A stretch of 64,000 nt of DNA from a virus. Under the pieces are notes generated by a model, which was given only the letters and a program-made list of their open reading frames with translations, searched no databases and had not been told where the DNA came from. This document shows positions 26,704 through 35,273 of this stretch, piece after piece. The stretch lies in the IMG/VR virus record IMGVR_UViG_3300024518_000034, positions 62,001-126,000 of that record, one strand, 5' to 3'. A program made the position numbers and the translations under genes. The first letter of the stretch is position 1. Each line of letters opens with the position of its first letter.

Positions 26704-27333
26704 ATGAAGAAGAATCAAACCAAGAGTAGATTAGAGAAGATAGACAGATCTGTATTTCTTTTACAAAACGGTACTATACCGGAAAGGGAGTCATCATCTA
26801 GAGATCTTCTTGAAATATTTCACCCATTGGTAATCTCTGCTGCTCAAAGGATCGCTAACAGATTTCCTCATAATTTGCAGGAAATAATACCTGTGGTGCA
26901 AAACAAGCTTATTGTGATAATTATTGAGTTTCGTACTCCGAGAAAGGATACGAGAGGAAATGGTCGTCCCAAGGGTGGCTGGGCACCTAATATTAATGTG
27001 TATTTAAGGCAAAATCTCTACTATTTTAGTATGCTTGAAATAAGGAAAGATATTAGTGGGTCTAAAAATAGTAATCAAGACTCAACTATAGTGATACAAG
27101 ACATTTGTGATTATGAGACGCAAGGTACGGTTGAGTATGATTACGATGTAGCATCGGAAATGCTAGGAATGATTGAATTTGAATATGGAGCGAAAATAAG
27201 GGATGTGGTAATGCTTAAGTACCTTTTTGGGTTTAAATATGCAGAAATCAGTTGGATTACAGATATGTCTAATATACAAATAAGAAATAGTCTTAGTAGA
27301 GTTAAGAACAAATTTCAATCAATAAAGCTATAG
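26704..27333 (+). CDS. Divergent sigma-70-like factor
   Basis: The 209-aa protein has the two parts expected of a small sigma factor. Residues ~38-115 read like region 2 (IFHPLVISAAQRIANRF, then INVYLRQNLYYFSMLEIRK). Residues ~165-205 read like region 4, with a helix-turn-helix (VVMLKYLFGFKYAEISWITDMSNIQIRNSLSRVK). An acidic linker separates them. It would direct host RNA polymerase to phage promoters, plausibly late ones, since packaging genes lie just downstream. The similarity is by pattern and is divergent; a simple HTH regulator is the alternative. Confidence 0.55.
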   Translation: MKKNQTKSRLEKIDRSVFLLQNGTIPERESSSRDLLEIFHPLVISAAQRIANRFPHNLQEIIPVVQNKLIVIIIEFRTPRKDTRGNGRPKGGWAPNINVYLRQNLYYFSMLEIRKDISGSKNSNQDSTIVIQDICDYETQGTVEYDYDVASEMLGMIEFEYGAKIRDVVMLKYLFGFKYAEISWITDMSNIQIRNSLSRVKNKFQSIKL

Positions 27334-27338
27334 TAATT

Positions 27339-27515
27339 ATGAGGTTATCATCAAGTTTAAAAGGTTATTGCGTGTCTTGTAACGATGAAAAGATATTCGT
27401 TAAGAAGAGAATGCAAACGATGGGTGAGCGTAAAGTAATAAAAGGTAAGTGTGATTGTGGTATGTTAATGATAAAAATAGTAGATGGGCCTGGGGGAAAG
27501 AATGCCAACTTATAG
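27339..27515 (+). CDS. DUF5679-like small zinc-ribbon protein, 58 aa
   Basis: A 58-codon gene between the sigma-like and FmdB-like genes. GYCVSCNDEKIFVKKR and KGKCDCGMLMIKIV match the layout of DUF5679 proteins, which carry two Cys knuckles around a short beta hairpin (here C11/C14 and C38/C40). It overlaps the next gene by 14 bases. The stop codon is TAG at 27513-27515. Function unknown; such proteins are common in phage genomes. Confidence 0.6.
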   Translation: MRLSSSLKGYCVSCNDEKIFVKKRMQTMGERKVIKGKCDCGMLMIKIVDGPGGKNANL

Positions 27516-28047
27516 ATTTCAGTGTGATTCGTGTGAAGGTTATTATGAAGAAGTATTTCATGGATATGAAGAAAGAGGACCATTTGAGTGCAAATGTGGT
27601 GGTTCTTTGGAAAGAACTATGAAGGGGTGTATTCCAGGTCTTAAGTTTGTTGGTAAAGGTTGGAATGACAAGGATCGTAAAATAGATGAGCATATGGACT
27701 GGGTCGGTCAGGTTATGGCAGAGCCCGTGTGTGCAAGCGAAATAGATGAAGGTAAGGACATGTTGAGAGAGAGGGAGCAGGAGAAGGGGTATCCTGAAGG
27801 TTATTTGACAGGTGACAGACCGCAGGAAACTAAATTGGTAGAAGCAAAAACAGGACAGCAGGTTGATATAAGTAAAATGGTTGACGCGGGCCTAGCTACT
27901 CAGGGTGCTGTGGAAAAGAAAATAGCAGATAGTGTAAAGGCTGGAGATTTGGTAGAGGTAAAGCAGACTAAGCTCCAGGGGGCAGAAAAGATTAAAAAGA
28001 GAGCGAAAGCTCAAGCTGCAGAAAGAAGAAGGACTACGGGGTCATGA
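27502..28047 (+). CDS. FmdB-type zinc-ribbon protein with long C-terminal tail
   Basis: PTYRFQCDSCEGYYEEVF...FECKCGGSLERTM is the FmdB/CxxC_CxxC_SSSS regulatory-type zinc ribbon (residues 1-40). ATG 27502 follows GGGGGAAAG. The rest, to residue 181, is polar and helical with a basic end (IKKRAKAQAAERRRTTGS), unlike the short FmdB proteins. In phages such proteins are usually found among structural and packaging genes. Function unknown. Confidence 0.7.
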   Translation: MPTYRFQCDSCEGYYEEVFHGYEERGPFECKCGGSLERTMKGCIPGLKFVGKGWNDKDRKIDEHMDWVGQVMAEPVCASEIDEGKDMLREREQEKGYPEGYLTGDRPQETKLVEAKTGQQVDISKMVDAGLATQGAVEKKIADSVKAGDLVEVKQTKLQGAEKIKKRAKAQAAERRRTTGS

Positions 28048-28307
28048 AAATATTTACAAGAGAAGAATATGAAAAATATGATTTGAAGCATGTACGAGAT
28101 AAATTAGAAGGAACGTGGTCGGACAAGTTTCAAATATGGGATCCGCCTTTGGGATATAGAAAAACGTATGGGGAATATCCAGTTATTAGGTGGGACGAGA
28201 AGAAAAATCTTTATGAGAAAGTTAGAAACTATATTAGAGCGAGAACGTACCGTTTTAAAAGATTAAAAAGATATCTTAAAAAAGTGATGCAAGGGAGAAG
28301 AGAATAA
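28044..28307 (+). CDS. Hypothetical basic protein, 87 aa
   Basis: Unrecognised. Rich in Tyr, Trp, Arg and Lys, with a strongly basic C-terminal helix (RARTYRFKRLKRYLKKVMQGRRE), suggesting nucleic-acid or membrane-surface contact. It overlaps the preceding gene by four bases and shares its final base with the next start. Confidence 0.65.
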   Translation: MKIFTREEYEKYDLKHVRDKLEGTWSDKFQIWDPPLGYRKTYGEYPVIRWDEKKNLYEKVRNYIRARTYRFKRLKRYLKKVMQGRRE

Positions 28308-28477
28308 TGATAGCATGTTTCGGATTATGCCCAGTCGATTGGGTAATTGCAGGATTGCTGGCTGTAGGGGTCGGTGGCACAACATTGGCAAACTATTTAA
28401 AAGAAAAAAGATGTGGGAAAAAGGAATGTTGCACACATAAAGATGGAGAACATACAAAAGAAGAAGAAACTACTTAA
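28307..28477 (+). CDS. Small single-span membrane protein, 56 aa
   Basis: ATG 28307 overlaps the previous stop by one base and follows AGGGAGAAGAG. Residues ~10-30 (VDWVIAGLLAVGVGGTTLANY) form a transmembrane helix. The C-terminal part KRCGKKECCTHKDGEHTKEE is rich in Cys and His and could bind metal. No family is recognised. Confidence 0.55.
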   Translation: MIACFGLCPVDWVIAGLLAVGVGGTTLANYLKEKRCGKKECCTHKDGEHTKEEETT

Positions 28478-29939
28478 ATATAGGCTACATCAATTAACAG
28501 ACGAAGAACTGTGTAGTGATAGTATGGTTAGAAGTGCTGCTGATGAGGAAAATTATCCTGGGTTTGAATTTAGACCGCTAAGAAAAAAGGATTATTTTAG
28601 TCCAGAGAAAGAGATGGAAGTGCCTATGGCTCCTATGGATTTATATAATGAATTAGGAGAAGCGATAACAGAAGAAGAAAGACAGGTAGAACAAGGAGGA
28701 TTTCCTTCTATACCTGAAAAAGAAAGAAACCTTCCTCAAATGAGGGAGGAAAGAAGAGATCTGGAAGATCCAGAAGCTGCAATGCGTGTGTTAGGAGTAT
28801 ATTCTGAAAGATTTGAGGAGATTGCTGATAAGGTTTTTCAAATAAAGCGAGGATTGAAATCTATCACTGACGAGATTGAAAAAAAGAAAGAAGAACATAA
28901 AGCTAATGTTGAAATTGTAAGAACGTTAGCGATACGTGATAAAATATATCACACAATGAACACGGCAATAATACCTATATTTAAAACACATAGGAGAATA
29001 ATATGGGCAGTCCAGCAAGAAATCAAAAGGACAACTAAAGAATCTAGTTGGTATACAACACCTGAAGAGATTGAAGAGTTAAACGCTAAATATCCAAGAA
29101 GAGAACCTTTCAGATATGAAACTACGTCAAAAGGCGTTCGTTTCTTGAGAATGAGAGAGTTTAAGGATAGGTGGGTAGATGATAGAGAAGAAGAAAATAA
29201 AATCTATCAAAACATGGGCAATGCTGTAGCTTCTGCGTGGCAATCCTATGAGAGAGCGCTGAGACTTAAGGGTGAATTTTTGATAAGATATGCACAGCAG
29301 GATAATCTCTTAATGGCCCTAGAGAGTCTCGCAAATGATATGGAAGTTTTGGCGCAAGCAGCTTCGGAATTGGCAGAGCGAGATAGACAGACGGAAATGG
29401 CACTTGGGGCAGAATTGGAGATGCCTAAGGCAGCAAAATTAATTTCCCCAGATAACTTTTCTAAGATAGCTGTTGAAACTTTAGATGAGTTTTTGCAGCC
29501 GCCAATGATGTCAGATTTAGACGAAGAGGAACAAGGAATTCCTCCAGCCCAGCCAATAATGGATGATGGGACTCTAGAGCCTATTCCAGTAGACGATGAT
29601 GAATTTTTAAGACTTAAGTTTCCTGAAAATGATAGGATGCCTGAGTCGATGTGGGCAAAAATTCAATTTGCTGGAGCTAAGAATCTTTTAATAAGTATAA
29701 CTTATACAAAGATCACCCCACCTGAAGAAGGAATGACTAAGTCGTATGTCGTTGAACCATATTCGTTTAGATTGAAGCGACCAAGGCGCACAGGAGGCGG
29801 CTCACAGTATTATTTCTTTGCATATGATACAGAGGATCACCATATTAAAGGTTTTATATACAGGCGTATTCAGAGTATAGAAATATTGCCAGAGAGTTTT
29901 GATCCTAGATGGGAGGTTGAATTTCATTGGGCAGATTAG
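28443..29939 (+). CDS. Large protein with C-terminal WYL-like domain
   Basis: Residues ~100-330 are helical and probably coiled-coil (EEIADKVFQIKRGLKSITDEIEKKK; ALESLANDMEVLAQAASELAER). The last ~90 residues read as a WYL-type fold: a strand ISITYTKI, then SYVVEPYSFRLKRP, then QYYFFAYDTEDHHIKGFIYRRIQSIEIL. These correspond to the P.xL, Y.xAYD and R.F.xxRI positions of WYL domains. WYL domains bind ligands or nucleic acid in bacterial regulators and defence proteins. A GTG start at 28413 is possible, but ATG 28443 is taken; neither has an ideal site. It overlaps the small membrane gene upstream and APS kinase downstream. Confidence 0.7.
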   Translation: MENIQKKKKLLKYRLHQLTDEELCSDSMVRSAADEENYPGFEFRPLRKKDYFSPEKEMEVPMAPMDLYNELGEAITEEERQVEQGGFPSIPEKERNLPQMREERRDLEDPEAAMRVLGVYSERFEEIADKVFQIKRGLKSITDEIEKKKEEHKANVEIVRTLAIRDKIYHTMNTAIIPIFKTHRRIIWAVQQEIKRTTKESSWYTTPEEIEELNAKYPRREPFRYETTSKGVRFLRMREFKDRWVDDREEENKIYQNMGNAVASAWQSYERALRLKGEFLIRYAQQDNLLMALESLANDMEVLAQAASELAERDRQTEMALGAELEMPKAAKLISPDNFSKIAVETLDEFLQPPMMSDLDEEEQGIPPAQPIMDDGTLEPIPVDDDEFLRLKFPENDRMPESMWAKIQFAGAKNLLISITYTKITPPEEGMTKSYVVEPYSFRLKRPRRTGGGSQYYFFAYDTEDHHIKGFIYRRIQSIEILPESFDPRWEVEFHWAD

Positions 29940-30451
29940 GTAAGTGTATTTGGTTATATGGGTTGTCAGGATCGGGAAAGTCCACGATTGCAAATGAGCT
30001 TTTGATGAGGTGGGGGCCGTTTCACGTCACTTTATTAGATGGAGATGAAGTGAGAAAAAACTTATCTTATGGGTTAGGATTTTCTAAAGAGGATAGAGAA
30101 AGACACGCACTGAGGGTGGCGTGGGTTGCAGCAGAAATAGTAAGACATGGAGGAACTGCAATAGCTGCTTTAATTACACCTTATGAATCTACTAGAGAAA
30201 AAATAAGAGAAATTGTAGGAAAAGAAAATCTTATTGAAGTTTATGTGGATACTGCCTTAGAGGAGTGTGAAAAGAGAGATCCTAAGGGGTTGTATAAGAA
30301 AGTTAGAGCGGGCGAAATTAAAAATTTTACTGGAATAAGTGATCCTTTTGAGTTTCCAAAAGAAGATCCAGACGTAATTATAGATACTTCAAAATGCTCA
30401 CCAATTGATGCTGTGGGCAAAATATATAAAGTTTTAATGGACAATGAATAG
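29927..30451 (+). CDS. cysC: Adenylylsulfate (APS) kinase
   Basis: APS kinase phosphorylates APS to PAPS, the universal sulfate donor. Walker A is GLSGSGKST (residues 12-20). LLDGDEVRKNLSYGLGFSKEDRERH is the APS-binding region, and KRDPKGLYKKVRAGEIKNFTGISDPFEFP the mobile lid, both diagnostic of CysC. Length 174 aa is typical. The start is probably TTG 29927, because no ATG or GTG occurs before the first strand and GGGAGG is ten bases upstream. It overlaps the WYL-like gene by 13 bases and the following WYL-like gene by eight. No sulfotransferase is visible in the window, so use of the product is unknown. Confidence 0.88.
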   Translation: MGRLGKCIWLYGLSGSGKSTIANELLMRWGPFHVTLLDGDEVRKNLSYGLGFSKEDRERHALRVAWVAAEIVRHGGTAIAALITPYESTREKIREIVGKENLIEVYVDTALEECEKRDPKGLYKKVRAGEIKNFTGISDPFEFPKEDPDVIIDTSKCSPIDAVGKIYKVLMDNE

Positions 30452-30770
30452 AAATAAATACATACCAGGCAAGGATTTATCAAATATAGAGAAGATTGCT
30501 ATCAAGTGTTGCAAAGGTAAAACGATAATGGAAATCTACTATATAAAGAAGGGTTATCCGAATGGTAAAAGATACGAAATTGAGCCATATGAGATCAAAA
30601 ATGGCGGCTTGTATGCATTTCACCCAGAGGATAACACTATTAAGAGATTCAATTTAGGTGGTATTGTACAAGTAGGGGAACTTAATAAAAAGTGGGAAGT
30701 AGAAGAAGGCCACGAGAGAGAAAATTTTGAGCTAAAATTAGCTAAAAAAGGAGAAACTGATGAGAGGTAG
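30444..30770 (+). CDS. Small stand-alone WYL-like protein, 108 aa
   Basis: Residues ~20-90 read as a compact WYL-type barrel: TIMEIYYIKKGYPNGKRYEIEPYEI, then GGLYAFHPEDNTIKRFNLGGIVQV. The EPYEI, LYAFH and IKRFNLGGI positions match the P.xL, Y.xAYD and RF.xxRI pattern of the larger protein at 28443-29939. Unlike typical WYL regulators it has no HTH. It overlaps APS kinase by eight bases. Function unknown; a small ligand sensor or structural module is possible. Confidence 0.55.
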   Translation: MNRNKYIPGKDLSNIEKIAIKCCKGKTIMEIYYIKKGYPNGKRYEIEPYEIKNGGLYAFHPEDNTIKRFNLGGIVQVGELNKKWEVEEGHERENFELKLAKKGETDER

Positions 30771-31275
30771 ATTGCCAGTAAATAGAAAAAAAATTGATAA
30801 AGTATCAGATATGTACTTTGATAAATATTCACAATTAATTCAAAGTCAGCAGCCCCAGGATATGGATCCACAGATGGGTCAGGCAGATGTAGGCGCGGCA
30901 CAGGGATTGCCAGCCTCACCGCAAGATGGAATGGCTCAAACAATACCCAATATGGTAGACAGGACGCATGATGTTAGGGAAATTGTTAAAAATTATGAAA
31001 GATTGGAAAAGTTAGTTAGCTCTAATTTGAAGATGTGGCAAAAGATGCTGGAAAGTGATGGTCAGGATACGGCAGGTTTTCTAGATGATCCAAATGAGTG
31101 GGACGATAAAAAATGGGGTGAAGCAACTAAGGCTACTGAAAGATTAGTTAAAGATGCAAATAATGCTCTAATGAAGACGGGTGAAACAGGGGCGATAGAG
31201 GGCGGCGAAGTATTAGGGCCTGATCTTGGAGGAGAAGACGAAGAGATTGATTTACTGGGAGAGGAAGCTATATAA
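30760..31275 (+). CDS. Hypothetical protein, 171 aa
   Basis: Unrecognised. A basic start is followed by a Gln/Pro/Met-rich segment (SQQPQDMDPQMGQ), a central helix (EIVKNYERLEKLVSSNLKMWQKML), and an acidic Gly-rich end. It overlaps both neighbours by 11 and one bases. Its position before the terminase genes suggests a packaging or virion role, by context only. Confidence 0.65.
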   Translation: MRGRLPVNRKKIDKVSDMYFDKYSQLIQSQQPQDMDPQMGQADVGAAQGLPASPQDGMAQTIPNMVDRTHDVREIVKNYERLEKLVSSNLKMWQKMLESDGQDTAGFLDDPNEWDDKKWGEATKATERLVKDANNALMKTGETGAIEGGEVLGPDLGGEDEEIDLLGEEAI

Positions 31276-31541
31276 TGTTAATAGGGAACTGCGACGTAAG
31301 GAGTGCGAAGGTATCATCGGGGGGACATTGGATATGTCCATTTTGCTGCCAAATGGTAGCAAAAAAGTTTAAAATACATAAGCAGTGCGATGCTGTATTG
31401 GTAGAGCGTGGTAACTTGACTGCTGCATATAGAAAGAGAAGTGACAGTGGAGTGTGGGGCGGAAAAGCTGATAGTTTAACTCATAGTAAAATATTAAGGG
31501 AATTAAGAAGAGCATCGGACAAAGGCGAAAAAATAGAATAG
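31275..31541 (+). CDS. Small zinc-finger protein, 88 aa
   Basis: HWICPFCCQMVAKKFKIHKQC gives a CxxC...HxxxC zinc finger (residues ~18-38). The C-terminal half is basic (YRKRS; RELRRASDKGEKIE). It shares a base with the preceding stop and ends immediately before the terminase small-subunit candidate. It may be a DNA-binding packaging accessory; this is inference. Confidence 0.65.
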   Translation: MLIGNCDVRSAKVSSGGHWICPFCCQMVAKKFKIHKQCDAVLVERGNLTAAYRKRSDSGVWGGKADSLTHSKILRELRRASDKGEKIE

Positions 31542-32168
31542 ATGTCTAAAATCTTAGTAAAGAAAAAAAAGAAAGAATCACTTCCAGCGCTGACGCGACA
31601 CCAGAACAAAATAGAGAGATTTAAGTTGGAAGAAATTGTAGTTGATGCGTATGTCAATAAAAGTTGTACGGTTGCTCAGGTAGTTAAGAGATGTCAAGCT
31701 GATCTGACCAAAAGAGGGGTAAACGTAAAGATAAATAAAACTAACGTAAGAAATTACATAAAAAAGATTAGAAATAAGTTGGCAAAACTTGATCAAGATT
31801 TCTTTCAAGATGTAATTCAGGACGCAGGCGTAGTAGACAAGATAAAGAATCTGTCTGCATTGGTTAAAAGTGGGTGGCATAGAAGACAAGCCATAGTTGA
31901 AGACATGGAAGCTTGTTTTGAAAAGGGAGACAGAGACGGTTTTCAAAAGGCTGTTAGGCTAGATCAACAAAATGACGCACTTATGGCTGATATAGTTACA
32001 AAACTAGCTACACTGGAGAGTAAGTTACAAACAACCGTTACTATAGAATTCGTAGCGAGCTTGGCACAAAAAATGACAGATGTTGTGTTGGGTTTTGACG
32101 GCATCGATGGATTGGCCAAAGAACATTTGGTTGTAAAAATGTCTAAAATGATAGACTTTGGTGGCTAA
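31542..32168 (+). CDS. Candidate terminase small subunit
   Basis: The call rests mainly on position: the gene ends on the start of the terminase large subunit. The protein is 208 residues, Lys-rich at the N-terminus (KKKKKES), with an apparent helix-turn-helix-like region (LEEIVVDAYVNKSCTVAQVVKRCQADL) and further helices suited to ring formation. No family motif is clear. Confidence 0.5.
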   Translation: MSKILVKKKKKESLPALTRHQNKIERFKLEEIVVDAYVNKSCTVAQVVKRCQADLTKRGVNVKINKTNVRNYIKKIRNKLAKLDQDFFQDVIQDAGVVDKIKNLSALVKSGWHRRQAIVEDMEACFEKGDRDGFQKAVRLDQQNDALMADIVTKLATLESKLQTTVTIEFVASLAQKMTDVVLGFDGIDGLAKEHLVVKMSKMIDFGG

Positions 32169-34177
32169 TGAGAACATTTAGAGAAGAAGCACAACGAATA
32201 CAAGAAGCGATGTTGGACAGAGTGTCTTCTTTGAGAGCAGAACCCAAAAAGAAAATATTAGTTCCAAAAACTGTATGGGAACAATATCCTGTAAGTCCAC
32301 ATGAATTTATAAATGGAAGAGATTTCTTACACGATACCAAAGGTGATATTTGGCCAGCGCTAAGAGCAGACATGGAAACTATCTTTGCTGGTGAAGATAG
32401 CAAGGGGAGAGAAGACTATAGTCCAATTTGCAATGTATTCTTAGATTGTGAAGGGTTGGGGTCTGGTAAGTCAACAAAAGTTGTGCTTTTCATTTGTTAT
32501 ATAACTTATTGGTTGCATTGTTTGAAAGATCCGTATGGGTATTTTGGACTAGGCGACCTAGGGTCAACCATGGCTGTTATGAATATAGCGCCAAAAGAAG
32601 AAAAAGCTAAAAGAATTATTTACAATAGGCTTTTCTCAATGATTCACAGAATTCCTTGGTTCAGGGATATGGGATACATTCCAGATAAGAGATTTAGAAA
32701 CGAACTAAGATTTTATAAAAACAAGCAAACTCTTAGTATGAAAAAGGATGACTTAGATCAGTTTATATCGCCATTTCTAGTCTTAAGACCAGGATCAGGT
32801 AAAATTTCTTCTGCTGTAGGTGAAGATTTGTACGCAGGAATCGTTGACGAAGCTTGCTCTGAGGACGGCTTTGAGTTGATGGATGGAACGGACAGATGTG
32901 AAGACATTTTTGAAGTAATGCATACAAGAAGGAAATCAAGATTTGGCGATAAAGGTATAAACATGTTTATATCGTCTGCCGGTACTGAAGATCGCTGGAT
33001 GGAACGTATGATTCAAGAGGTAGAAGAACATAGAGCTATTCATCAGACTACAGGTGAAATAACTGAAATAGCTGACATGAAGATAATTCATCGTCGCAGA
33101 CCTTCCTATAAAGCAAACCCAAGATACAAAAATAGTAAAACATTCCATTACACAGTTACTAAAGATACTGAAAAAGGAATTCAATTGGTATATGAATTAG
33201 ACATACCAGTTGAATTTAAGAGAGATATGGAGTTGAAGCCTGAGAAAATGTTGAGAGACATTTGCGCTTTACCAACTCTTGCACACAATCCATTCTTTGC
33301 TGAGTGGGCTAGAATTAGAGATAATGTAAACAAGCAGAGGCGAGATCCGCTACCTGATAATGGTAACGAAATGTCATTAGCACCATTATGTAAGAAATGT
33401 TTGGGATTGCATAGAAACGATTCTACACCGTGCGCGTGGGAAATGTTGCCAGGGTGGTTCAAAGGAGAAAAGGGAGTACATTACTACGTTCATATCGACC
33501 TAGGAACGGGTGGCACAAAAAAATCAAAACGAGATGGTGCAGGTCTTGCAATCGCGCATCGTGGTCCAGATGTAGAATATAATGGAACTATGTTACCAAG
33601 CGTTGTTGTTGATCTGGCTGTTAGATTTAAAGCATCTAAGAAAAAGATGACAATTAGAAAACAAGACGGTGGTAAAACATCATCTTCTAAGAGAGTAGAA
33701 GAAATAGATATAGCTTCAGTTAGAGAGTTTATACTAAAGTTAGATAGAGAAAGAGGATTTAAGTTCGCAAAAATAACATATGATGGTTTCCAGAGTCTTG
33801 AAACACTGCAAACGTTCCAAAAATTAGGGTACTTAGCAGAAAGGGTTTCGTGTACAAAAGATTCTTGGGACAACTTAAGAACTTTATGGTACGACGGAAG
33901 AGTTGACATATTTCAGGATAACTGGCTATTGTATGAGATGAGTAAGTTGGAAGACAAGGGAGCCAAAGTAGATCACGCTGTTGGAGCTTCAGACGATGAA
34001 GGGCAGGCAGTGGCAAGAGCTATAGAAATGGCAATTGAAGGAGAAGTTCCAGAAGTTAAGAAGCCTAGATCAATACCGAGAGCGGGAGGATTTAGGGGAA
34101 TAGCAAATACAAATCCAGCAGTAAATCAATCAAGGGCAAGAAAAGGTGGGAATGCAGGACTGCCCCACTTTAAATAG
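32168..34177 (+). CDS. Terminase large subunit (ATPase and nuclease)
   Basis: The DNA-packaging motor. Walker A is GLGSGKST with K101. Walker B with the catalytic Glu is GIVDEA. The RNase H-like nuclease supplies HIDLGTGG..KRDGAGLAIAH (first Asp), ITYDGFQSLETL (second) and DHAVGASDDEGQAVARAIE (third). At 669 residues it is large but within range for big phages. A CxxC...C cluster (LCKKCLGLH...CAWEM, residues ~408-427) lies between the ATPase and nuclease domains. It starts on the stop of the small-subunit candidate. Packaging strategy cannot be read from the sequence. Confidence 0.92.
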   Translation: MRTFREEAQRIQEAMLDRVSSLRAEPKKKILVPKTVWEQYPVSPHEFINGRDFLHDTKGDIWPALRADMETIFAGEDSKGREDYSPICNVFLDCEGLGSGKSTKVVLFICYITYWLHCLKDPYGYFGLGDLGSTMAVMNIAPKEEKAKRIIYNRLFSMIHRIPWFRDMGYIPDKRFRNELRFYKNKQTLSMKKDDLDQFISPFLVLRPGSGKISSAVGEDLYAGIVDEACSEDGFELMDGTDRCEDIFEVMHTRRKSRFGDKGINMFISSAGTEDRWMERMIQEVEEHRAIHQTTGEITEIADMKIIHRRRPSYKANPRYKNSKTFHYTVTKDTEKGIQLVYELDIPVEFKRDMELKPEKMLRDICALPTLAHNPFFAEWARIRDNVNKQRRDPLPDNGNEMSLAPLCKKCLGLHRNDSTPCAWEMLPGWFKGEKGVHYYVHIDLGTGGTKKSKRDGAGLAIAHRGPDVEYNGTMLPSVVVDLAVRFKASKKKMTIRKQDGGKTSSSKRVEEIDIASVREFILKLDRERGFKFAKITYDGFQSLETLQTFQKLGYLAERVSCTKDSWDNLRTLWYDGRVDIFQDNWLLYEMSKLEDKGAKVDHAVGASDDEGQAVARAIEMAIEGEVPEVKKPRSIPRAGGFRGIANTNPAVNQSRARKGGNAGLPHFK

Positions 34178-34186
34178 GAGAAAGAT

Positions 34187-34471
34187 ATGAAGTTAAGAGA
34201 TACAAACGATTTTAGTAGTGACACAACTGAAGAATATTCAAGAAGAACAAATAGTGTTGATTATGCTAATTGTGGTAAATGTGGAAGAAAAGTTGTTGAT
34301 AAACAGGGTGTTGAGATCAAGGTCACTTCCGAGGAAGAAATAAGATTAAGTCCTAGTAATATCAGTGTTTTAAATTATACGTTTAAAGTATGTAAAAAGT
34401 GTATATTGAGACTAGTTGGTGGTGGTGGATCTGTTTTAAAAATTAAGTACGGACTAGAAGAAGAGGAATAA
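34187..34471 (+). CDS. Small zinc-ribbon protein, 94 aa
   Basis: Two Cys pairs, CGKCGRK near residue 28 and VCKKCIL near residue 68, flank a beta-rich middle, so a zinc ribbon is likely. AGGAGAAAG precedes the ATG. It lies directly after the terminase. No family is recognised; phage zinc ribbons of this size usually lack a known function. Confidence 0.65.
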   Translation: MKLRDTNDFSSDTTEEYSRRTNSVDYANCGKCGRKVVDKQGVEIKVTSEEEIRLSPSNISVLNYTFKVCKKCILRLVGGGGSVLKIKYGLEEEE

Positions 34472-34472
34472 T

Positions 34473-34964
34473 ATGAAAAAGATATTGATTTTAATGGTAC
34501 TATTATTGGCATTAGGTGGATGTCAGACAGCGCCAAAAGATGTTACGCACGGCTGGGATGTGGCTATGGATCAAGCTGATTTGTCTCATTCTTTTTATGT
34601 TAATAGGTTAAAAGCATATAATAGTAATTTAGACCTTGAACAGGAAAATCACAGAAATACGATTTTTAAGAATCAAATTAAGATACTTAAAAAGAATGGT
34701 CAGATTGATGCTGACGGAGTATTGAAACTTTTTACTCTATTAAAGGCTAAAGAAAAAGAAAATAGAGATAGGTTAAAGAAACACGCTAAAATAGATGCTA
34801 AGGTTGAAAAAGCTTGGGAAAACTTTGAAAAGATTATGGGAGCAGTTCGAAGGTATTTAGCTTCTGGTATGACTGAAGAAGATAGACAGAAGATGTATAA
34901 GACTTTAGCTCAATTAGCAAAAGAAGGATTTAAAACTATAGAAGAGGAAAAAGAGGGAAATTAG
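34473..34964 (+). CDS. Lipoprotein, 163 aa
   Basis: A lipoprotein signal peptide is clear: KK, a hydrophobic stretch ILILMVLLLALGG, and the lipobox LGGC (Cys about residue 17). The mature part is helical and charged (KAKEKENRDRLKKHAKIDAKVEKAWENFEKIM). It would be anchored to a membrane of the infected host. Superinfection exclusion, lysis control (spanin-like) or receptor masking are possibilities. It is one of four lipobox-bearing sequences in the window. Confidence 0.75.
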   Translation: MKKILILMVLLLALGGCQTAPKDVTHGWDVAMDQADLSHSFYVNRLKAYNSNLDLEQENHRNTIFKNQIKILKKNGQIDADGVLKLFTLLKAKEKENRDRLKKHAKIDAKVEKAWENFEKIMGAVRRYLASGMTEEDRQKMYKTLAQLAKEGFKTIEEEKEGN

Positions 34965-35273
34965 ATGTCAGATACAGCAGATAAGATTAAAAAATTAATT
35001 GAAGCGGCTAACGAATTAGCAAAAAAAGTAGTTTTTGAAGACGCAGAAGATAGGATTGAAAACCCATTTGATGAAGTAGGTGACATGTCAATTCTTGATG
35101 AAAGCGCAAGCGAAATGGGAACATTATTGGAATTAATCCTTAATGGTGAAGAGGTTAGTGATATTGTCGCTACGGTAGATGGAAAGACTCACGACAAGCA
35201 AGAAGTGGCCGAATGGGCTAATGTAACCGTGGAAATTCTTAAAATGGCGAGAAGCAAATTTTTCGCTGTATAA
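34965..35273 (+). CDS. Hypothetical acidic protein, 102 aa
   Basis: Unrecognised acidic, helical protein starting on the base after the lipoprotein stop. Motif-like parts are AANELAKKVVFEDAEDRIENPFDE and LELILNGEEVSDIVATVDGK. It ends a run of small genes. A short inverted repeat and gap (35273-35316) separate it from the large low-complexity genes. Confidence 0.65.
   Translation: MSDTADKIKKLIEAANELAKKVVFEDAEDRIENPFDEVGDMSILDESASEMGTLLELILNGEEVSDIVATVDGKTHDKQEVAEWANVTVEILKMARSKFFAV

Noticed and set aside
28443-29939. Portal protein
   Set aside because: Size and place before terminase allow it, but the C-terminus reads as a WYL-like fold and the helical part lacks portal features.
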